NCBI GenBank assembly: GCA_028223395.1
Contig: JAOIUG010000002.1
Coordinates: 17,640 to 81,639 of the forward strand
Direction: 5' to 3'
DNA from: Shewanella sp.
GTDB lineage: Bacteria; Pseudomonadota; Gammaproteobacteria; Enterobacterales; Shewanellaceae
DNA length: 64,000 nucleotides
The position numbers and the translations under genes were made by a program. The notes beneath the pieces are model-generated. The model saw only the letters and a list, made by a program, of their open reading frames with translations, made no database searches and was not told where the DNA came from. This document shows positions 45,801 to 55,539 of the stretch, piece by piece (position 1 is the first letter of the stretch; every line of letters starts with the position of its first letter).

Positions 45801-46398
45801 AAGGCCAAACCCAACAAGTACTGATATCACGGACATGTTCTTTGTGTTGCAAGACCGGCAAGTTGTGAGTAAAAGTTTTAACTCCAGTAATGCCCCATCA
45901 CCGCTTACTCTTGTCGATTTATATGATGTGACCGACGCGGCTCCAGCGGCTGACTCTCCAGTCGATCACCTTCATTTCGGTAAAAAACGTGGCTGGATGT
46001 ATAACTTCCCCAGTATCGGGGAAAAAAGTTTAGCAGCAGGCTTGATTTTAGACGGCAAAGTGTACTTTACCTCATTTGTTCCAGCGGTGAGTTCACCCTC
46101 TGAGCAAGTGTGTCGAGTATCAGGCTCTGGTAGGTTATATGCTTTTGATCTTCATAAAGGAACTCGCACATATTCGAGTATTTACAAAGCCCTTGGCGAG
46201 AGGTTGCCAGACACGCCGCAAATTGTTATTCCGCCCGTTAAAGCGGGCGAGGATGCCTCTATCTACATCACGGGAGTGGGCAAGGGGGACAAAGTGGGTA
46301 ATCACTATTCAGGGACACTTGATACCGATACCGATCTTGGGGTGAATAAAATCTATTACCATATTAATGAGCAGGAACATGAAACTTTCAATGAATAG
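42835..46398 (+). CDS. pilY1: Type IV pilus tip adhesin / assembly factor PilY1
   Basis: A 1187-aa secreted protein. Signal peptide of about 22 residues (ending SHA), then a von Willebrand A-like N-terminal half whose MIDAS motif DNSGS starts at D47, then a C-terminal beta-propeller with the PilY1 calcium loop DSDNDGLTD near 898 followed by GGQVWRFDL. In Pseudomonas this protein primes pilus assembly, mediates adhesion and calcium-dependent twitching and can signal surface contact. I set the start at ATG 42835 because GGGAG precedes it and the product then begins with a clean signal peptide; GTG 42775 and ATG 42793 add an odd leader. The 3' end overlaps pilE by about 20 bp. Confidence 0.93.
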   Translation: MRFKRAACWVMSVSLLSVASHADDTQLYVTDYSVGNGHSAKVLIIFDNSGSMLTVEEDAPRDFDANVTYEAISPEHDYQDGMIYFIQGVSDGNVNTSLSALKYQQFKATMNGCHQSQSLLDEHGRFTGFVGEYLSSGQTGYWKGLKARVQSSYKAIDCYEDIAANDPINAINENGRAYVPGFPVDGVYGSDASTPYSANKAESVTSLGQGEMVTLYSANYLRWRAASLAGTLPVQPQTRLEIAKSAITSVVNTTAFVDFGLTLFNMNFPSEGLRDGGRIVSGIEPMTPSAKSSLLNTIDNISATTNTPLCETLFEAYNYFSAHKVHYGKQDSDYAENDYVGNQPGRDNSIETEGRYTSPFSVCPDVAYVIYITDGLPSLDSSANGDVMALGQIGVKEQAENKVAPPDYSVFATESSGESYLPALASYLYHNDLVDSAETLANGSEVEHMQTVRTFTIGFSQGAQSAAPLLAETAKRGGGRYFSASNALSLRQALTDTLVAITNTNTSFTSPSFANNNFDRTQTFDSAYYALFLPGNGPRWAGNLKKLKVSDNGILVDKSGNAAISGQGNIKDTACTFWSACSANADGNKVNEGGVIEALQSMTPANGHSTRSIYTQGSTTSLLDLVELRQIEDSKLAPLMGIDASEVVSTVDWLYGYDVDTDKGGSPYDHRHDIMGDPLHSKPLALNFGDENDPDLRIMIGTNQGLMHMFKDDETSLVGGSHNEVTESWAFIPQSLLANVSTLRQNAAGGHTVYGMDSSAVAHTELDSTGKLKKAYVFMGMRRGGNAYYALDISQPDSPALMWTITPQSPGFSALGQSWSEPVVTGIPGHDGPVLIIGGGYDVRYDGGITPTEPQGKAIYIIDALKGELIHAFSDKGTYSTPVTEFTDSFPNSVAILDSDNDGLTDRVYASDVGGQVWRFDLASDNKSAWSAFKFADLAGTGTNARRFFSEVVIAQTVLSNVAEIKTNDVVSMSYQNIPYDAIAIGSGKRPNPTSTDITDMFFVLQDRQVVSKSFNSSNAPSPLTLVDLYDVTDAAPAADSPVDHLHFGKKRGWMYNFPSIGEKSLAAGLILDGKVYFTSFVPAVSSPSEQVCRVSGSGRLYAFDLHKGTRTYSSIYKALGERLPDTPQIVIPPVKAGEDASIYITGVGKGDKVGNHYSGTLDTDTDLGVNKIYYHINEQEHETFNE

Positions 46399-46801
46399 GC
46401 AAAGACCGTCCTTAGGCTTTACGCTCCTAGAGGCGATGATCGCAGTGGTTATTATTGGTATTTTGTCATCAATCGCATACCCATCTTATATCGGTTATGT
46501 GACCAAAGCTGGACGCTCAGAAGGCATGACTGCGATCCTTAAGGTTGCTAACTTACAAGAGCAGTTTTATTTGGATAATCGCACATACACTAATGATTTA
46601 ACTAAACTAGGGTTAACCGCTTCCCCCAATTCAACTTTTGTGACAGAAAATGGCCACTACAAGATCAGCTCCACAGGCGGTACACAGTTCACTATTACAG
46701 CATCGGCAGAGGGAAGCCAGAAGCGACGAGATCTAACATGCCAAACCATTACTTTAAGTGACATCGGCTTAAAAGGACCACAACCAGAATGCTGGAAATG
46801 A
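46379..46801 (+). CDS. pilE: Type IV minor pilin PilE
   Basis: A 140-aa prepilin. The leader ending SLG precedes FTLLEAMIAVVIIGILSSIAYPSY, a textbook type IV pilin helix with mature Phe1 and Glu5. TAILKVANLQEQFYLDNRTYT is typical of the PilE class. C-terminal cysteines (DLTCQ... PECWK) would close the D-loop disulfide. Several in-frame ATGs exist (46367, 46379, 46391); I chose 46379 for the nearby AGGAAC, with moderate certainty. It overlaps pilY1 at its start and the next gene by four bases at its end. Confidence 0.9.
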   Translation: MKLSMNRQRPSLGFTLLEAMIAVVIIGILSSIAYPSYIGYVTKAGRSEGMTAILKVANLQEQFYLDNRTYTNDLTKLGLTASPNSTFVTENGHYKISSTGGTQFTITASAEGSQKRRDLTCQTITLSDIGLKGPQPECWK

Positions 46802-47103
46802 AACGTATCAATATTTGTTTGTTTTTAATGCTGCCCCAATTACTTTTTGCTGTCGTGGCAAAACCGTCCGTCGATAAGCTGGATTACAAGTGTTTTGTGC
46901 AAGTATCAGGTGAGCATTATGTGCGGTTTTACCGTTGGCCAGTGAAGTTGTTTCCAGTGAAAGTGACCAGTTTAGTCGGCCAGTCCTTTATTGATAAACG
47001 AGGCAATACAGCTTTTATTAAACAGGTTAAGGAATGTGTGCCAGTGAGCGATCCCTTTAAGTCTCAGCGTGCGAATAGACAAGATGCATTAACCCTTCGT
47101 TAG
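46798..47103 (+). CDS. TapY2/PilY2-like small pilus-operon protein
   Basis: A 101-aa exported protein with a signal peptide (MKRINICLFLMLPQLLFAVVA) and two cysteines. I recognise it as resembling TapY2 of Aeromonas and Shewanella type IVa pilus loci, the positional counterpart of Pseudomonas PilY2; the role is unknown. It begins in an ATGA overlap with pilE and is the last gene of the operon. It converges on fimT with only 7 bp between stop codons and no obvious terminator there. Confidence 0.7.
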   Translation: MKRINICLFLMLPQLLFAVVAKPSVDKLDYKCFVQVSGEHYVRFYRWPVKLFPVKVTSLVGQSFIDKRGNTAFIKQVKECVPVSDPFKSQRANRQDALTLR

Positions 47104-47110
47104 GTCAGTA

Positions 47111-47590
47111 TTAATGTAGCGTGTTGACGCGACCCGAAGCAAGCAACCTGAGCGATTGGCAATTCGATGGGCGATCACCGGAGCAGTAAGTCATCACCGC
47201 AGAGGTTGAAGCCAGTCCATCGGGACTGAATATGATGGGTTTAGATGCAAAAGTTAAGCTATCTTGGGAGCTGAATCCATTAATAAGTTTAATCGATTGA
47301 TCCACTCCGTTCTTATCATAAAGAACGGTTATTCCCCTAAGCCAATCAACGCCACAACTGTTAATATGTTCACCAATAGGACAAACCGTCACATTTAAGC
47401 CATAACTAATTGCTTGGTTTCTTGCAAATACAAGCAACTGCTGCGCCTTTCTTATTTCGCTGTCACTTCGATGTGCATGGTAAAACGAAGCGAGCGAGGG
47501 AATAACAGTAGAGGCTAAAATTAGGCCGACAATAAGGGTGACGAGTAACTCTATTAGCGTGAATCCCTCTTGGGTGGCTGTTTTTAGCAT
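47111..47590 (-). CDS. Type IV minor prepilin, FimT/GspH class
   Basis: A 159-aa pseudopilin. The leader MLKTATQEG precedes FTLIELLVTLIVGLILASTVIPSL, with mature Phe1 and Glu5. The globular part has QQLLVFARNQAISYGLNVTVCP near 45 and FSPDGLAS near 130, hallmarks of the GspH/FimT family. I set the start at ATG 47590 for a short leader; an ATG at 47629 would give a long one. In Pseudomonas FimT/FimU are encoded in the same direction as pilVWXY1E, whereas here they face the operon. It is likely a tip component; FimT relatives in some naturally competent bacteria bind DNA. Confidence 0.88.
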   Translation of the reverse strand: MLKTATQEGFTLIELLVTLIVGLILASTVIPSLASFYHAHRSDSEIRKAQQLLVFARNQAISYGLNVTVCPIGEHINSCGVDWLRGITVLYDKNGVDQSIKLINGFSSQDSLTFASKPIIFSPDGLASTSAVMTYCSGDRPSNCQSLRLLASGRVNTLH

Positions 47591-47700
47591 ATATGCGCGG
47601 CCTGTGTTTTTGTTGGTGTGATCACCCATAGGCTACTTTTTACTGATCTTTTGTCAATTAGCGCTTTGGGCTATAACGCACCTTTTGGGCCGCTAATGCG

Positions 47701-48210
47701 CTATTTATCTGAACAGGTAATTGCCTCTGTTGACACTCTTGATCTTCCTGCACGATTAATGACGATCGCTTTGGCATGTAAATTATTATGAGCACAATAT
47801 TTAACCGTTCCGTTGGAGCCCGCGGCTAAACCATCCGGTTGAAACGAAATCGCAGCTCTGTTGACATGAATAAGATCTTGCGCATAAAAAGGTGAAAGTG
47901 TTTGAATGACGGTATCGCCGGAGTTAATGACTCTAGGCTCTCCAGTATCGATAAAGATGCTGATTTTATTGAGCCAGTTTGTTGAGCAGCGCGTTCCCTT
48001 AATTGGACATAGTGTCACTCGTGTGCCGTGTACGATGGCATGGTTTCGTGCTAACTGGATTGACTGATGAATTTTTCGAATACTCATGTCAGTTCTGATA
48101 TAAGCATACATTGATGAGAAAGAAGGCAATGCGACCGTTAATAAAATAATACCGACAGTTAATGCCACGATAAACTCAATTAATGTCAATCCATGTACCT
48201 TGCTGAACAT
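47701..48210 (-). CDS. Type IV minor prepilin, FimU/GspH class
   Basis: A 169-aa pseudopilin related to the previous gene. The leader MFSKVHG precedes LTLIEFIVALTVGIILLTVALPSF, with Glu5 present. HQSIQLARNHAIVHGTRVTLCP and FQPDGLAAGSNGTVKYC mark the GspH family. I chose ATG 48210 because AGGAG lies 6 nt before it. The two prepilins are tandem with a 110-bp gap, probably one transcript. Which of the two corresponds to FimU and which to FimT is uncertain. Confidence 0.88.
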   Translation of the reverse strand: MFSKVHGLTLIEFIVALTVGIILLTVALPSFSSMYAYIRTDMSIRKIHQSIQLARNHAIVHGTRVTLCPIKGTRCSTNWLNKISIFIDTGEPRVINSGDTVIQTLSPFYAQDLIHVNRAAISFQPDGLAAGSNGTVKYCAHNNLHAKAIVINRAGRSRVSTEAITCSDK

Positions 48211-48386
48211 ACTTGTCTCCTGCTTGCTTTTATTCGACATCGGTTATTAAATGACACTGATCAGTATAGACACAGCTGAATGCGTTGACGGTAATAGAGC
48301 ATTTTAAAGAGTGGGTTAAATCACTTTAGGCTTCAGAGTTTTGAGGCTGCGTGCTAAGCTAATAGGCATAGAATGCGTCTATTTAG

Positions 48387-48746
<360 letters not shown>

Positions 48747-48818
48747 GCTGGCGTCCAACATACGTGCTAGCGGCGCTCATTGATATTCGATGTGACAGCC
48801 AGTGTTAACACAAGACAC

Positions 48819-48847
48819 AAAAAAGCCACTCATTGAGTGGCTTTTTT
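48819..48847 (+). terminator. Terminator after glnB
   Basis: AAAAGCCACTC pairs with GAGTGGCTTTT around an ATT loop, followed by more T. It also faces the end of the tRNA pair on the other strand. Confidence 0.85.
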
Positions 48848-48854
48848 GTTTTTA

Positions 48855-48930
<76 letters not shown>

Positions 48931-48974
48931 TTATTTTGCTAATACGCTATATAAAATAGCACATTAAAAAATGT

Positions 48975-49050
48975 TGGTGCCCGAACCCGGAATCGAACCA
49001 GGGACACGAGGATTTTCAATCCTCTGCTCTACCGACTGAGCTATTCGGGC
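48975..49050 (-). tRNA. tRNA-Phe (GAA)
   Basis: On the - strand a complete 76-nt cloverleaf with encoded CCA: acceptor GCCCGAA pairs with TTCGGGC, anticodon loop TTGAAAA with anticodon GAA, T-arm GGTTCGATTCC. It is the first tRNA of the Phe-Thr pair. Confidence 0.97.
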
Positions 49051-49130
49051 AACTAATATACGGATAAAAACCGCGATTAGATTTCACTCCTAAGTCAGTA
49101 CTAAGCCTGTCTCGTTTGGAGTGCGCGTAT

Positions 49131-49157
49131 ATTATAGCGCTGCTCTTGGCGGCGCAA
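49131..49157 (-). promoter_or_regulatory. Probable stable-RNA promoter of the tRNA pair
   Basis: Reading the - strand, TTGCGC, 15 bp, then a perfect TATAAT, followed by a GC-rich discriminator (CGCGC), about 80 bp before tRNA-Phe. The spacer is short, but the consensus -10 with a GC discriminator is what stringently controlled tRNA promoters show. Confidence 0.5.
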
Positions 49158-49374
49158 GTGCTTTTTTTTGATAATCGCTCAACTATTCGCCGTCTAAACG
49201 ACTTTACGGTACAAAAGCCTCTTGGTTGATGAATAACTCTACAACAGTTGCATCATAAACTTTGTTCCTACAATTAAAGCAAGTCACCATAGCGAGCGCA
49301 GATAAGTGAGAAAAGTTTAGGAAACCCCACCTTTGGATAAAATAACGGCTTATTGAGTGACAAAAAATGAAGGC
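49158..49374. other. Intergenic region, tRNA promoter to prs terminator
   Basis: About 220 bp; the whole gap from tRNA-Phe to prs is about 400 bp. Apart from the tRNA promoter and the prs terminator I see nothing in it. Confidence 0.45.
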
Positions 49375-49408
49375 ATAAAAAAATCCGAAGCTAAATGAGC
49401 TTCGGATT
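49375..49408 (-). terminator. Terminator after prs
   Basis: On the - strand AATCCGAAGCTC and GAGCTTCGGATT form a near-perfect 11- to 12-bp stem followed by a long T run. Confidence 0.85.
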
Positions 49409-49447
49409 AGTGTGTATCAGTGCTTACTAGGCGGCAGCGATAATGTA

Positions 49448-50395
49448 TTAGTGCTTAAACATCGCTGAAATAGACTCTTCATTACTGACGCGACGAATGG
49501 CTTCAGCCATCACAGTCGACATCGTTAACTGAGACACTTTATCAAGCGCTGCGATTTCAGGGCTTAATGGGATGGTGTCAGTCACAATCACTTCATCAAT
49601 GACTGATTCTGCAATATTCTTTGCTGCATTGCCTGAAAAAACAGGGTGAGTTGCATAAGCAAATACGCGGTTTGCACCGTGCTCTTTTAATGCTTCAGCG
49701 GCTTTACACAAAGTGCCGCCAGTATCAATCATGTCATCAACAATAATGCAGTCACGGCCTTGAACATCACCAATAATATGCATCACTTGTGCAACGTTTG
49801 CCTGTGGGCGACGTTTATCGATAATGGCTAAGTCTGAATCATCAAGGAGTTTTGCAACAGCGCGAGCACGTACAACACCGCCGATATCCGGAGAAACTAC
49901 CACTGGGTTTTCTAGATTTTTAGCGAGCATGTCTTCAAGTAACACAGGGCTACCAAAGACGTTATCAACAGGCACATCAAAGAAACCTTGGATTTGCTCA
50001 GCATGCAGATCACAGGTTAATACACGGTCAACACCAACACTTGAAAGGAAATCGGCAACCACTTTTGCGGTAATAGGAACACGAGCACTGCGCACACGGC
50101 GGTCTTGACGTGCATAACCGAAGTAAGGAATGACAGCGGTAATACGGCCAGCAGATGCACGACGAAGCGCATCGACCATGACGATCAATTCCATTAAGTT
50201 ATCGTTAGTTGGCGCGCAAGTAGATTGAATGATGAACACATCCGCACCACGTACATTTTCATTAATCTGGACACTGATTTCGCCGTCACTGAAAACGCCT
50301 ACCTCAGCGTCTCCAAGTTTACAAAATAGACGTTCTGCTATCTTCTTAGCGAGACTAGGTGTTGCGTTACCGGCAAAAAGTTTAATGTCAGGCAC
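49448..50395 (-). CDS. prs: Ribose-phosphate pyrophosphokinase
   Basis: Makes PRPP from ribose-5-phosphate and ATP for nucleotides, His and Trp. The 315-aa product equals E. coli Prs. The PRPP-binding motif [14 protein letters not shown] lies near residue 220, the flexible-loop residues [10 protein letters not shown] near 97. I chose the GTG at 50395 (product starting [10 protein letters not shown], with TGAGG upstream) because it gives the exact family N-terminus; an ATG at 50422 adds nine residues. Last of lolB-ispE-prs. Confidence 0.96.
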   Translation of the reverse strand: MPDIKLFAGNATPSLAKKIAERLFCKLGDAEVGVFSDGEISVQINENVRGADVFIIQSTCAPTNDNLMELIVMVDALRRASAGRITAVIPYFGYARQDRRVRSARVPITAKVVADFLSSVGVDRVLTCDLHAEQIQGFFDVPVDNVFGSPVLLEDMLAKNLENPVVVSPDIGGVVRARAVAKLLDDSDLAIIDKRRPQANVAQVMHIIGDVQGRDCIIVDDMIDTGGTLCKAAEALKEHGANRVFAYATHPVFSGNAAKNIAESVIDEVIVTDTIPLSPEIAALDKVSQLTMSTVMAEAIRRVSNEESISAMFKH

Positions 50396-50461
50396 TGTAT
50401 GAACCTCAGGCGTATGCTTCATGATAGTGGCTGGGAGTCAAAAAAAGCATCCCAGTTAGAG

Positions 50462-51316
50462 TTAACACTGAGCTAATCTCAGCATTAATGGCGATTTATT
50501 TGCCCCTTTGGCAACAAAACCTTGCATTGATGTTGGCAGTTTATCCAACACGGCTTGGGCTTGCTGCTGCTGTTCGAATTGACCAAAAACACAGGCTCCG
50601 GTTCCGGTCATTCTGGACGGCGCATATTCTAGCAGCCACGTTAAGGTTTTTGCAACTTGAGGGTAGCGTTTAACAACAAGATCTTGGCAGTCATTTGTCC
50701 AAGGATTACGCATCAATGTGTCCAGAGTTAACTTGGGTGTATCTCTAGGTAAATCGGGGTCGTTAAAGATTTTAGCCGTTGAAACATGCACCTGTGGGAC
50801 CAAGACAAGATACCAGGGCTGTTCGATGTCAACGGGTTTAAATTTTTCTCCTACACCCTCAGCGAAAACTGAAAAACCATTAATAAAAACAGGGACATCA
50901 GCCCCAAGCGATAAGCCTATTTTTGCCAGTTCTTGTGAGGACAATCCAGTGTTCCACAAAGCGTTAAGTGCCACCAATGTGGTGGCGGCATTTGAAGAAC
51001 CTCCTCCTAAACCGCCTCCCATTGGCAAGCGCTTATCGAGCCAAATTTCAGCACCTTGTTGACATTGTGTGTAGTCCTGTAAGGATTTTGCGGCTTTCAG
51101 AATTAAGTTATCGCTGTCAGCAACAACAGAAGAGATGTTTGAGTGTAATTTTAACGTAGGTTCGCAGGTCGTTTTAAAGTCGAGGTAATCACAGTAATCG
51201 ACAAACTGAAATAAGGTTTGTAACTCATGATAGCCATCTTGTCGTTGGGCATTAATATGTAAAAAGAGATTGAGCTTAGCCGGCGCGGGCCAGCCTAACG
51301 AAAGGGGAGTTGTCAT
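50462..51316 (-). CDS. ispE: 4-diphosphocytidyl-2-C-methyl-D-erythritol kinase
   Basis: GHMP kinase of the MEP isoprenoid pathway, the second pathway enzyme in the window with ispH. The 284-aa product has [12 protein letters not shown] at the start and the ATP loop [17 protein letters not shown] near residue 93; TGTGACVFG near 240 is motif 3. Its start overlaps lolB by four bases; prs follows after 66 bp. Confidence 0.96.
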   Translation of the reverse strand: MTTPLSLGWPAPAKLNLFLHINAQRQDGYHELQTLFQFVDYCDYLDFKTTCEPTLKLHSNISSVVADSDNLILKAAKSLQDYTQCQQGAEIWLDKRLPMGGGLGGGSSNAATTLVALNALWNTGLSSQELAKIGLSLGADVPVFINGFSVFAEGVGEKFKPVDIEQPWYLVLVPQVHVSTAKIFNDPDLPRDTPKLTLDTLMRNPWTNDCQDLVVKRYPQVAKTLTWLLEYAPSRMTGTGACVFGQFEQQQQAQAVLDKLPTSMQGFVAKGANKSPLMLRLAQC

Positions 51317-51945
51317 TGGGTTGACTCTGTTAAATTTGATGATGGACTAGCGAGGGCTTGCCACTGGTTGACTTGAATTTTAATGTTAATTCCATCGCGT
51401 TTGATTTCAAGCAGTCTTGGGATCTCGACTTGGCTTTGTCGCTGCCAATGCTTAAAATTGAGTTGCCAAGCGGATTGCTGGGCAGAACTTATCACCTGTT
51501 GCGGGCGTGCTTGTTGATCTTGGCTAAGGATTTGATCGCTACGCCTAAGTTGCCCTGTGATCCATAGCGGTAACGCATCGATGGGAATATTCCAGCCCGT
51601 TACCCGAGCAAGTAAGCGCTGTGCATCGGCATCGGTGTAGGTTTTACCATCAAGTGTTAATACAGCTTCATTTGGGGTAGAGTGCAAAGTCAGTACGTTT
51701 GTGCCGAGCATGGTTGTTAGAGTGAGTTCATCAGTATCTGTGGTGTGTAACCAATACAGGTTAGTGCTGAACTTATCATCGGGGGTACGAACTGCCAGTT
51801 TACCTTGAAGTTCCCATGCTTTTGCTTGTTCGACTTGGGCAACAGAGATCGGCGTCAAACTGTTCGGTATGGTGCTCGAGCAACCGCTGATCAGTATCAA
51901 GCTCAGTATGGTCCACGCGTAGTTTTTTTTTGTAAAGAAGCTCAA
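51313..51945 (-). CDS. lolB: Outer-membrane lipoprotein receptor LolB
   Basis: A 210-aa lipoprotein that accepts lipoproteins from LolA and inserts them into the outer membrane. The lipobox ISGC puts the mature Cys at residue 22. [22 protein letters not shown] near 43 and the [16 protein letters not shown] segment near 125 are LolB-type. It is first of the lolB-ispE-prs transcript, divergent from hemA, the same arrangement as in E. coli. Confidence 0.94.
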   Translation of the reverse strand: MSFFTKKNYAWTILSLILISGCSSTIPNSLTPISVAQVEQAKAWELQGKLAVRTPDDKFSTNLYWLHTTDTDELTLTTMLGTNVLTLHSTPNEAVLTLDGKTYTDADAQRLLARVTGWNIPIDALPLWITGQLRRSDQILSQDQQARPQQVISSAQQSAWQLNFKHWQRQSQVEIPRLLEIKRDGINIKIQVNQWQALASPSSNLTESTQ

Positions 51946-52287
51946 ATTATTTGTCTATTACTGATACAAAGAGCCCTTATAATACGAGGGGGTAGAGAAA
52001 TTACCAATGCTCTTGTGTAAAAAAGCGCGATTTTACGACATTTATCCATTAGCACTTGAACGTCATCGGTTGGTTGAAAACACATTGTTAGCGTGTCATT
52101 TCACGTTATCGTTTACATGTGCACTTAAACGAGGATAGATATAGCTTAAAAAGTGTCGCTAATGAAAATAAATGAGCCACAGTAGAGATTATTATTCGGT
52201 TTTGTTAAGCATATTCTGTTTTTAGCAAAGCCAATTCAGTAGAATGGCAACAATAAATAAGATGCCCAAGAGTCCAGAACGAGTCAA
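51946..52287. other. Divergent control region lolB / hemA
   Basis: About 340 bp without a gene; it should hold both promoters. I see no riboswitch or clear operator. Confidence 0.45.
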
Positions 52288-53538
52288 ATGAGCCTTGTAG
52301 CAATCGGAATAAACCATAAAACGGCCACGGTTAATCTACGTGAGAAAGTCGCGTTCGATCCCGGAAAGATCCATGAAGCAATGAAAAGCCTTGCATCATG
52401 CACTCAGTCAGGTGAGGCGGTCATCATCTCGACGTGTAATCGGACGGAACTTTACTGTAATAACGGTAAAGCGTCTGAGATTGTCCGCTGGTTAGAAGAT
52501 TACCACCAACTGTCTCATGCCGATGTAGAGCCGTGTTTATATCAGTTTAACGATCAAGAAGCAGTCAAGCACCTTATGCGTGTTTCCGCAGGACTCGATT
52601 CACTGATTTTGGGCGAACCACAGATTTTAGGGCAAGTAAAACAATCTTTTGCCAAAGCGAAAGAGGCTGGCACGGTTGCCGCGACGATGGATCGCTTATT
52701 TCAAAACACCTTTTCAGTGGCGAAAAAAATTCGCACTGAAACCGAGATAGGCGCGGCAGCGGTATCGGTCGCATTTGCCGCCGTCAGCATGGCAAAGCAC
52801 ATCTTCTCGTCGTTAAGTGCAACCAAAGTATTACTGGTTGGCGCAGGGGAAACCATTGAGCTAGTGGCACGTCATTTAAAAGACAACGGCGTGACGACCA
52901 TGATGGTGGCCAATCGAACTATTGCACGTGCTGAAACCATGTGTGCAGAGTTTGGCGCTACGGCGATGACACTGCAACAGATCCCTGATTTTCTCCCTCA
53001 GGCCGATATCGTGATATCCTCTACCGCAAGCCCGTTACCGATCCTTGGTAAAGGCATGGTAGAAAAAGCGCTGAAGCAGCGTCGTCATCAACCTATGTTA
53101 TTGGTAGATATAGCGGTTCCTCGAGATATAGAGGCTGAAGTTGCGGATCTTGATGATGCGTTTCTTTATACCGTTGATGACCTGCAAAGCATTATTGAAC
53201 AGAATATGGCTTCTCGAAGAGAAGCTGCCGAGCAAGCTGAATTAATTGCAGAGGATCAAGCTTATCTATTTATGGAGTGGATCCGCTCGTTAGAGTCGGT
53301 TGACAGTATCCGTGAATATCGCACTCAAAGTATGGCGATAAAAGATGAGCTGGTGGAGCGGGCGGTAAATAAGCTGGCCCAGGGCGGTGATAGTGAACAA
53401 ATATTGCTGGAACTGGCCAATAAATTGACCAATAAACTGATCCACGCACCGACTCAAGCGTTGACTGCAGCCAGTCGCCAGGGTGATTTAAATTCACTTG
53501 GACAATTAAGAACCATGCTCGGACTAGATAAAGACTAA
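52288..53538 (+). CDS. hemA: Glutamyl-tRNA reductase
   Basis: First enzyme of C5 tetrapyrrole synthesis, reducing Glu-tRNA to glutamate-1-semialdehyde. The 416-aa product has the nucleophilic Cys in [10 protein letters not shown] near residue 50, [17 protein letters not shown] near 105, and the NADPH loop [16 protein letters not shown] near 188. The ATG lies 13 bp upstream region-wise of AGAACGAGTCAA. It is first of hemA-prfA-prmC. In enteric bacteria HemA amount is set by haem-dependent proteolysis of the N-terminus; whether so here is unknown. Confidence 0.97.
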   Translation: MSLVAIGINHKTATVNLREKVAFDPGKIHEAMKSLASCTQSGEAVIISTCNRTELYCNNGKASEIVRWLEDYHQLSHADVEPCLYQFNDQEAVKHLMRVSAGLDSLILGEPQILGQVKQSFAKAKEAGTVAATMDRLFQNTFSVAKKIRTETEIGAAAVSVAFAAVSMAKHIFSSLSATKVLLVGAGETIELVARHLKDNGVTTMMVANRTIARAETMCAEFGATAMTLQQIPDFLPQADIVISSTASPLPILGKGMVEKALKQRRHQPMLLVDIAVPRDIEAEVADLDDAFLYTVDDLQSIIEQNMASRREAAEQAELIAEDQAYLFMEWIRSLESVDSIREYRTQSMAIKDELVERAVNKLAQGGDSEQILLELANKLTNKLIHAPTQALTAASRQGDLNSLGQLRTMLGLDKD

Positions 53539-53551
53539 GGTTAGCGTTTTA

Positions 53552-54637
53552 ATGAAGGACAGTGTAATTCGCAAGCTTGAAGGCTTGCTTGAACGTAATG
53601 AAGAAGTATTGGCGCTACTGAGTGATGCAGGCATTATTGCTGATCAAGAGCGTTTTCGTGCCTTGTCTAAAGAATATGCGCAACTTGAAGACGTTGTTAA
53701 AGCTTTTAAATCTTTTCAGCAAGCGGAAGAAGATCTTGAGTCTGCTAAAGAGATGATGGAAGAAGATGACGCAGAACTCAAAGATATGGCGCAAGAAGAG
53801 TATAAAGCGGCTAAAGAGACAATAGACACATTAGAGTCTGAGCTACAAATTCTACTACTTCCCAAAGATCCTAATGATGATAATAACTGTTTTATCGAAA
53901 TTCGCGCTGGCGCAGGTGGCGATGAAGCGGCTATTTTTGCAGGCGATCTATTCCGTATGTACAGCAAGTATGCTGAAAGCAACCGCTGGCAAATAGAAGT
54001 GATGAACACCAACGAAGGTGAGCATGGCGGCTTTAAAGAAGTGATCGCTAAAATCAGTGGCGAAGGTGTTTACGGTAAACTGAAATTCGAATCTGGTGGG
54101 CATCGCGTGCAACGTGTACCAGAAACAGAATCTCAAGGCCGAGTGCATACTTCAGCTTGTACAGTGATTGTTTTACCAGAGATCCCTGAAGCAGAAGCGA
54201 TTGAGATTAATAAAGCAGACTTAAAAGTGGACACTTTTAGAGCATCCGGTGCGGGTGGGCAGCACGTCAACAAAACCGATTCTGCGATTCGTATTACTCA
54301 CATTCCAACCGGTATTGTTGTTGAGTGTCAAGATCAGCGCTCACAACATAAAAACCGTGCCCAAGCGATGAGCGTTCTTTCGGCTCGCATTCAAGCTGTT
54401 GAAGACGAAAAGCGTCGCAGCGAAGAAGACAGTACACGACGTAACCTTGTCAGTAGTGGCGATCGTTCAGAACGTATTCGCACTTACAACTTCCCTCAAG
54501 GTCGCGTGAGTGAGCACCGTATAAACCTTACCTTATATCGCTTAGGCGAATTTATGGAAGGCGATATTGATGTGGTGATTGAGCCTCTTATTCAAGAAAG
54601 CCAAGCAGATATGTTAGCTGCGCTCGGTGAAGGCTAA
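53552..54637 (+). CDS. prfA: Peptide chain release factor 1
   Basis: Releases peptides at UAA and UAG. The 361-aa product has the PxT-type codon-recognition region near residue 185-190 and the GGQ motif in [18 protein letters not shown] near 233, whose Gln is methylated by PrmC encoded next door. It follows hemA by 13 bp. Confidence 0.98.
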   Translation: MKDSVIRKLEGLLERNEEVLALLSDAGIIADQERFRALSKEYAQLEDVVKAFKSFQQAEEDLESAKEMMEEDDAELKDMAQEEYKAAKETIDTLESELQILLLPKDPNDDNNCFIEIRAGAGGDEAAIFAGDLFRMYSKYAESNRWQIEVMNTNEGEHGGFKEVIAKISGEGVYGKLKFESGGHRVQRVPETESQGRVHTSACTVIVLPEIPEAEAIEINKADLKVDTFRASGAGGQHVNKTDSAIRITHIPTGIVVECQDQRSQHKNRAQAMSVLSARIQAVEDEKRRSEEDSTRRNLVSSGDRSERIRTYNFPQGRVSEHRINLTLYRLGEFMEGDIDVVIEPLIQESQADMLAALGEG

Positions 54638-54686
54638 TTCGACAGTTCAATGACGTGCTAACGCTTTTTATGAATAAGGACATTCC

Positions 54687-55529
54687 TTGCAATTGACTAT
54701 ATCTGAGGCCCTTAATTGGGCCTCTTCACAGCTAGAGACTGTCTCTGATTCAGCGATGCTAGACGCTGAAGTGATGCTGTTGCACATTATCGATAAGCCT
54801 CGTAGTTACCTTTATACTTGGCCCGAGAAGGTGTTAACTTTTGAGCATTTTTCAGCGTTTAAAAAATTACTCTCTAAGCGCTTAAATGGCAACCCCATTG
54901 CGCACATTGTGGGCGAGAGAGAGTTTTGGTCGCTGTCCTTTAGAGTGAATCCAGCCACTTTGATCCCACGTCCTGATACAGAGATTTTAGTGGAAACTGC
55001 GCTCAACCTACCTTTAGCTGAAAATGCGCGGGTGTTAGATCTGGGCACAGGAACCGGAGCAATCGCATTATCATTAGCGCATGAACGCCGCCAGTGGCAA
55101 GTATGTGCAATTGATAACGTTGAAGAAGCGGTTTTACTTGCGATTGAAAACCGCAGCAACCTCCAACTGGAGCATGTTGATGTGTTCCAAAGTGACTGGT
55201 TTGATGCAGTAGAGTGCTACGATTTTAATTTAATTGTGTCTAACCCGCCTTATATCGATGAAGCTGATGAGCATCTGTCTCAAGGTGATGTGCGTTTTGA
55301 GCCGCAAAGTGCGCTCACCGCACCGTTGAAAGGGTTTGCGGATCTGTTTCATATTGCTGATTGTGCACGTGATTATTTAGCGCCAGGTGGTTATATACTG
55401 CTTGAGCACGGTTACCAACAAGCGATTGAATTACGTGAAAAGCTCATTGAACTGGGTTATGAAAACGTCGCAACAGTGCGAGATTTTGGCAGTAATGATC
55501 GTTGCACCATAGGCCGCTGGCCAAGATAA
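54687..55529 (+). CDS. prmC: Release factor glutamine methyltransferase
   Basis: SAM-dependent enzyme that methylates the GGQ glutamine of RF1 and RF2. The 280-aa product has an N-terminal helical domain, REFWSLSFRVNPATLIPRPDTE near 77, SAM motif LDLGTGTGAIALSLA near 112 and the catalytic NPPY in IVSNPPYIDEADEHL near 183. The start is TTG at 54687 with AAGGA 6 nt upstream; no ATG near it fits better. Third gene of hemA-prfA-prmC. Confidence 0.95.
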   Translation: MQLTISEALNWASSQLETVSDSAMLDAEVMLLHIIDKPRSYLYTWPEKVLTFEHFSAFKKLLSKRLNGNPIAHIVGEREFWSLSFRVNPATLIPRPDTEILVETALNLPLAENARVLDLGTGTGAIALSLAHERRQWQVCAIDNVEEAVLLAIENRSNLQLEHVDVFQSDWFDAVECYDFNLIVSNPPYIDEADEHLSQGDVRFEPQSALTAPLKGFADLFHIADCARDYLAPGGYILLEHGYQQAIELREKLIELGYENVATVRDFGSNDRCTIGRWPR

Positions 55530-55539
55530 CCTGTTGAAA

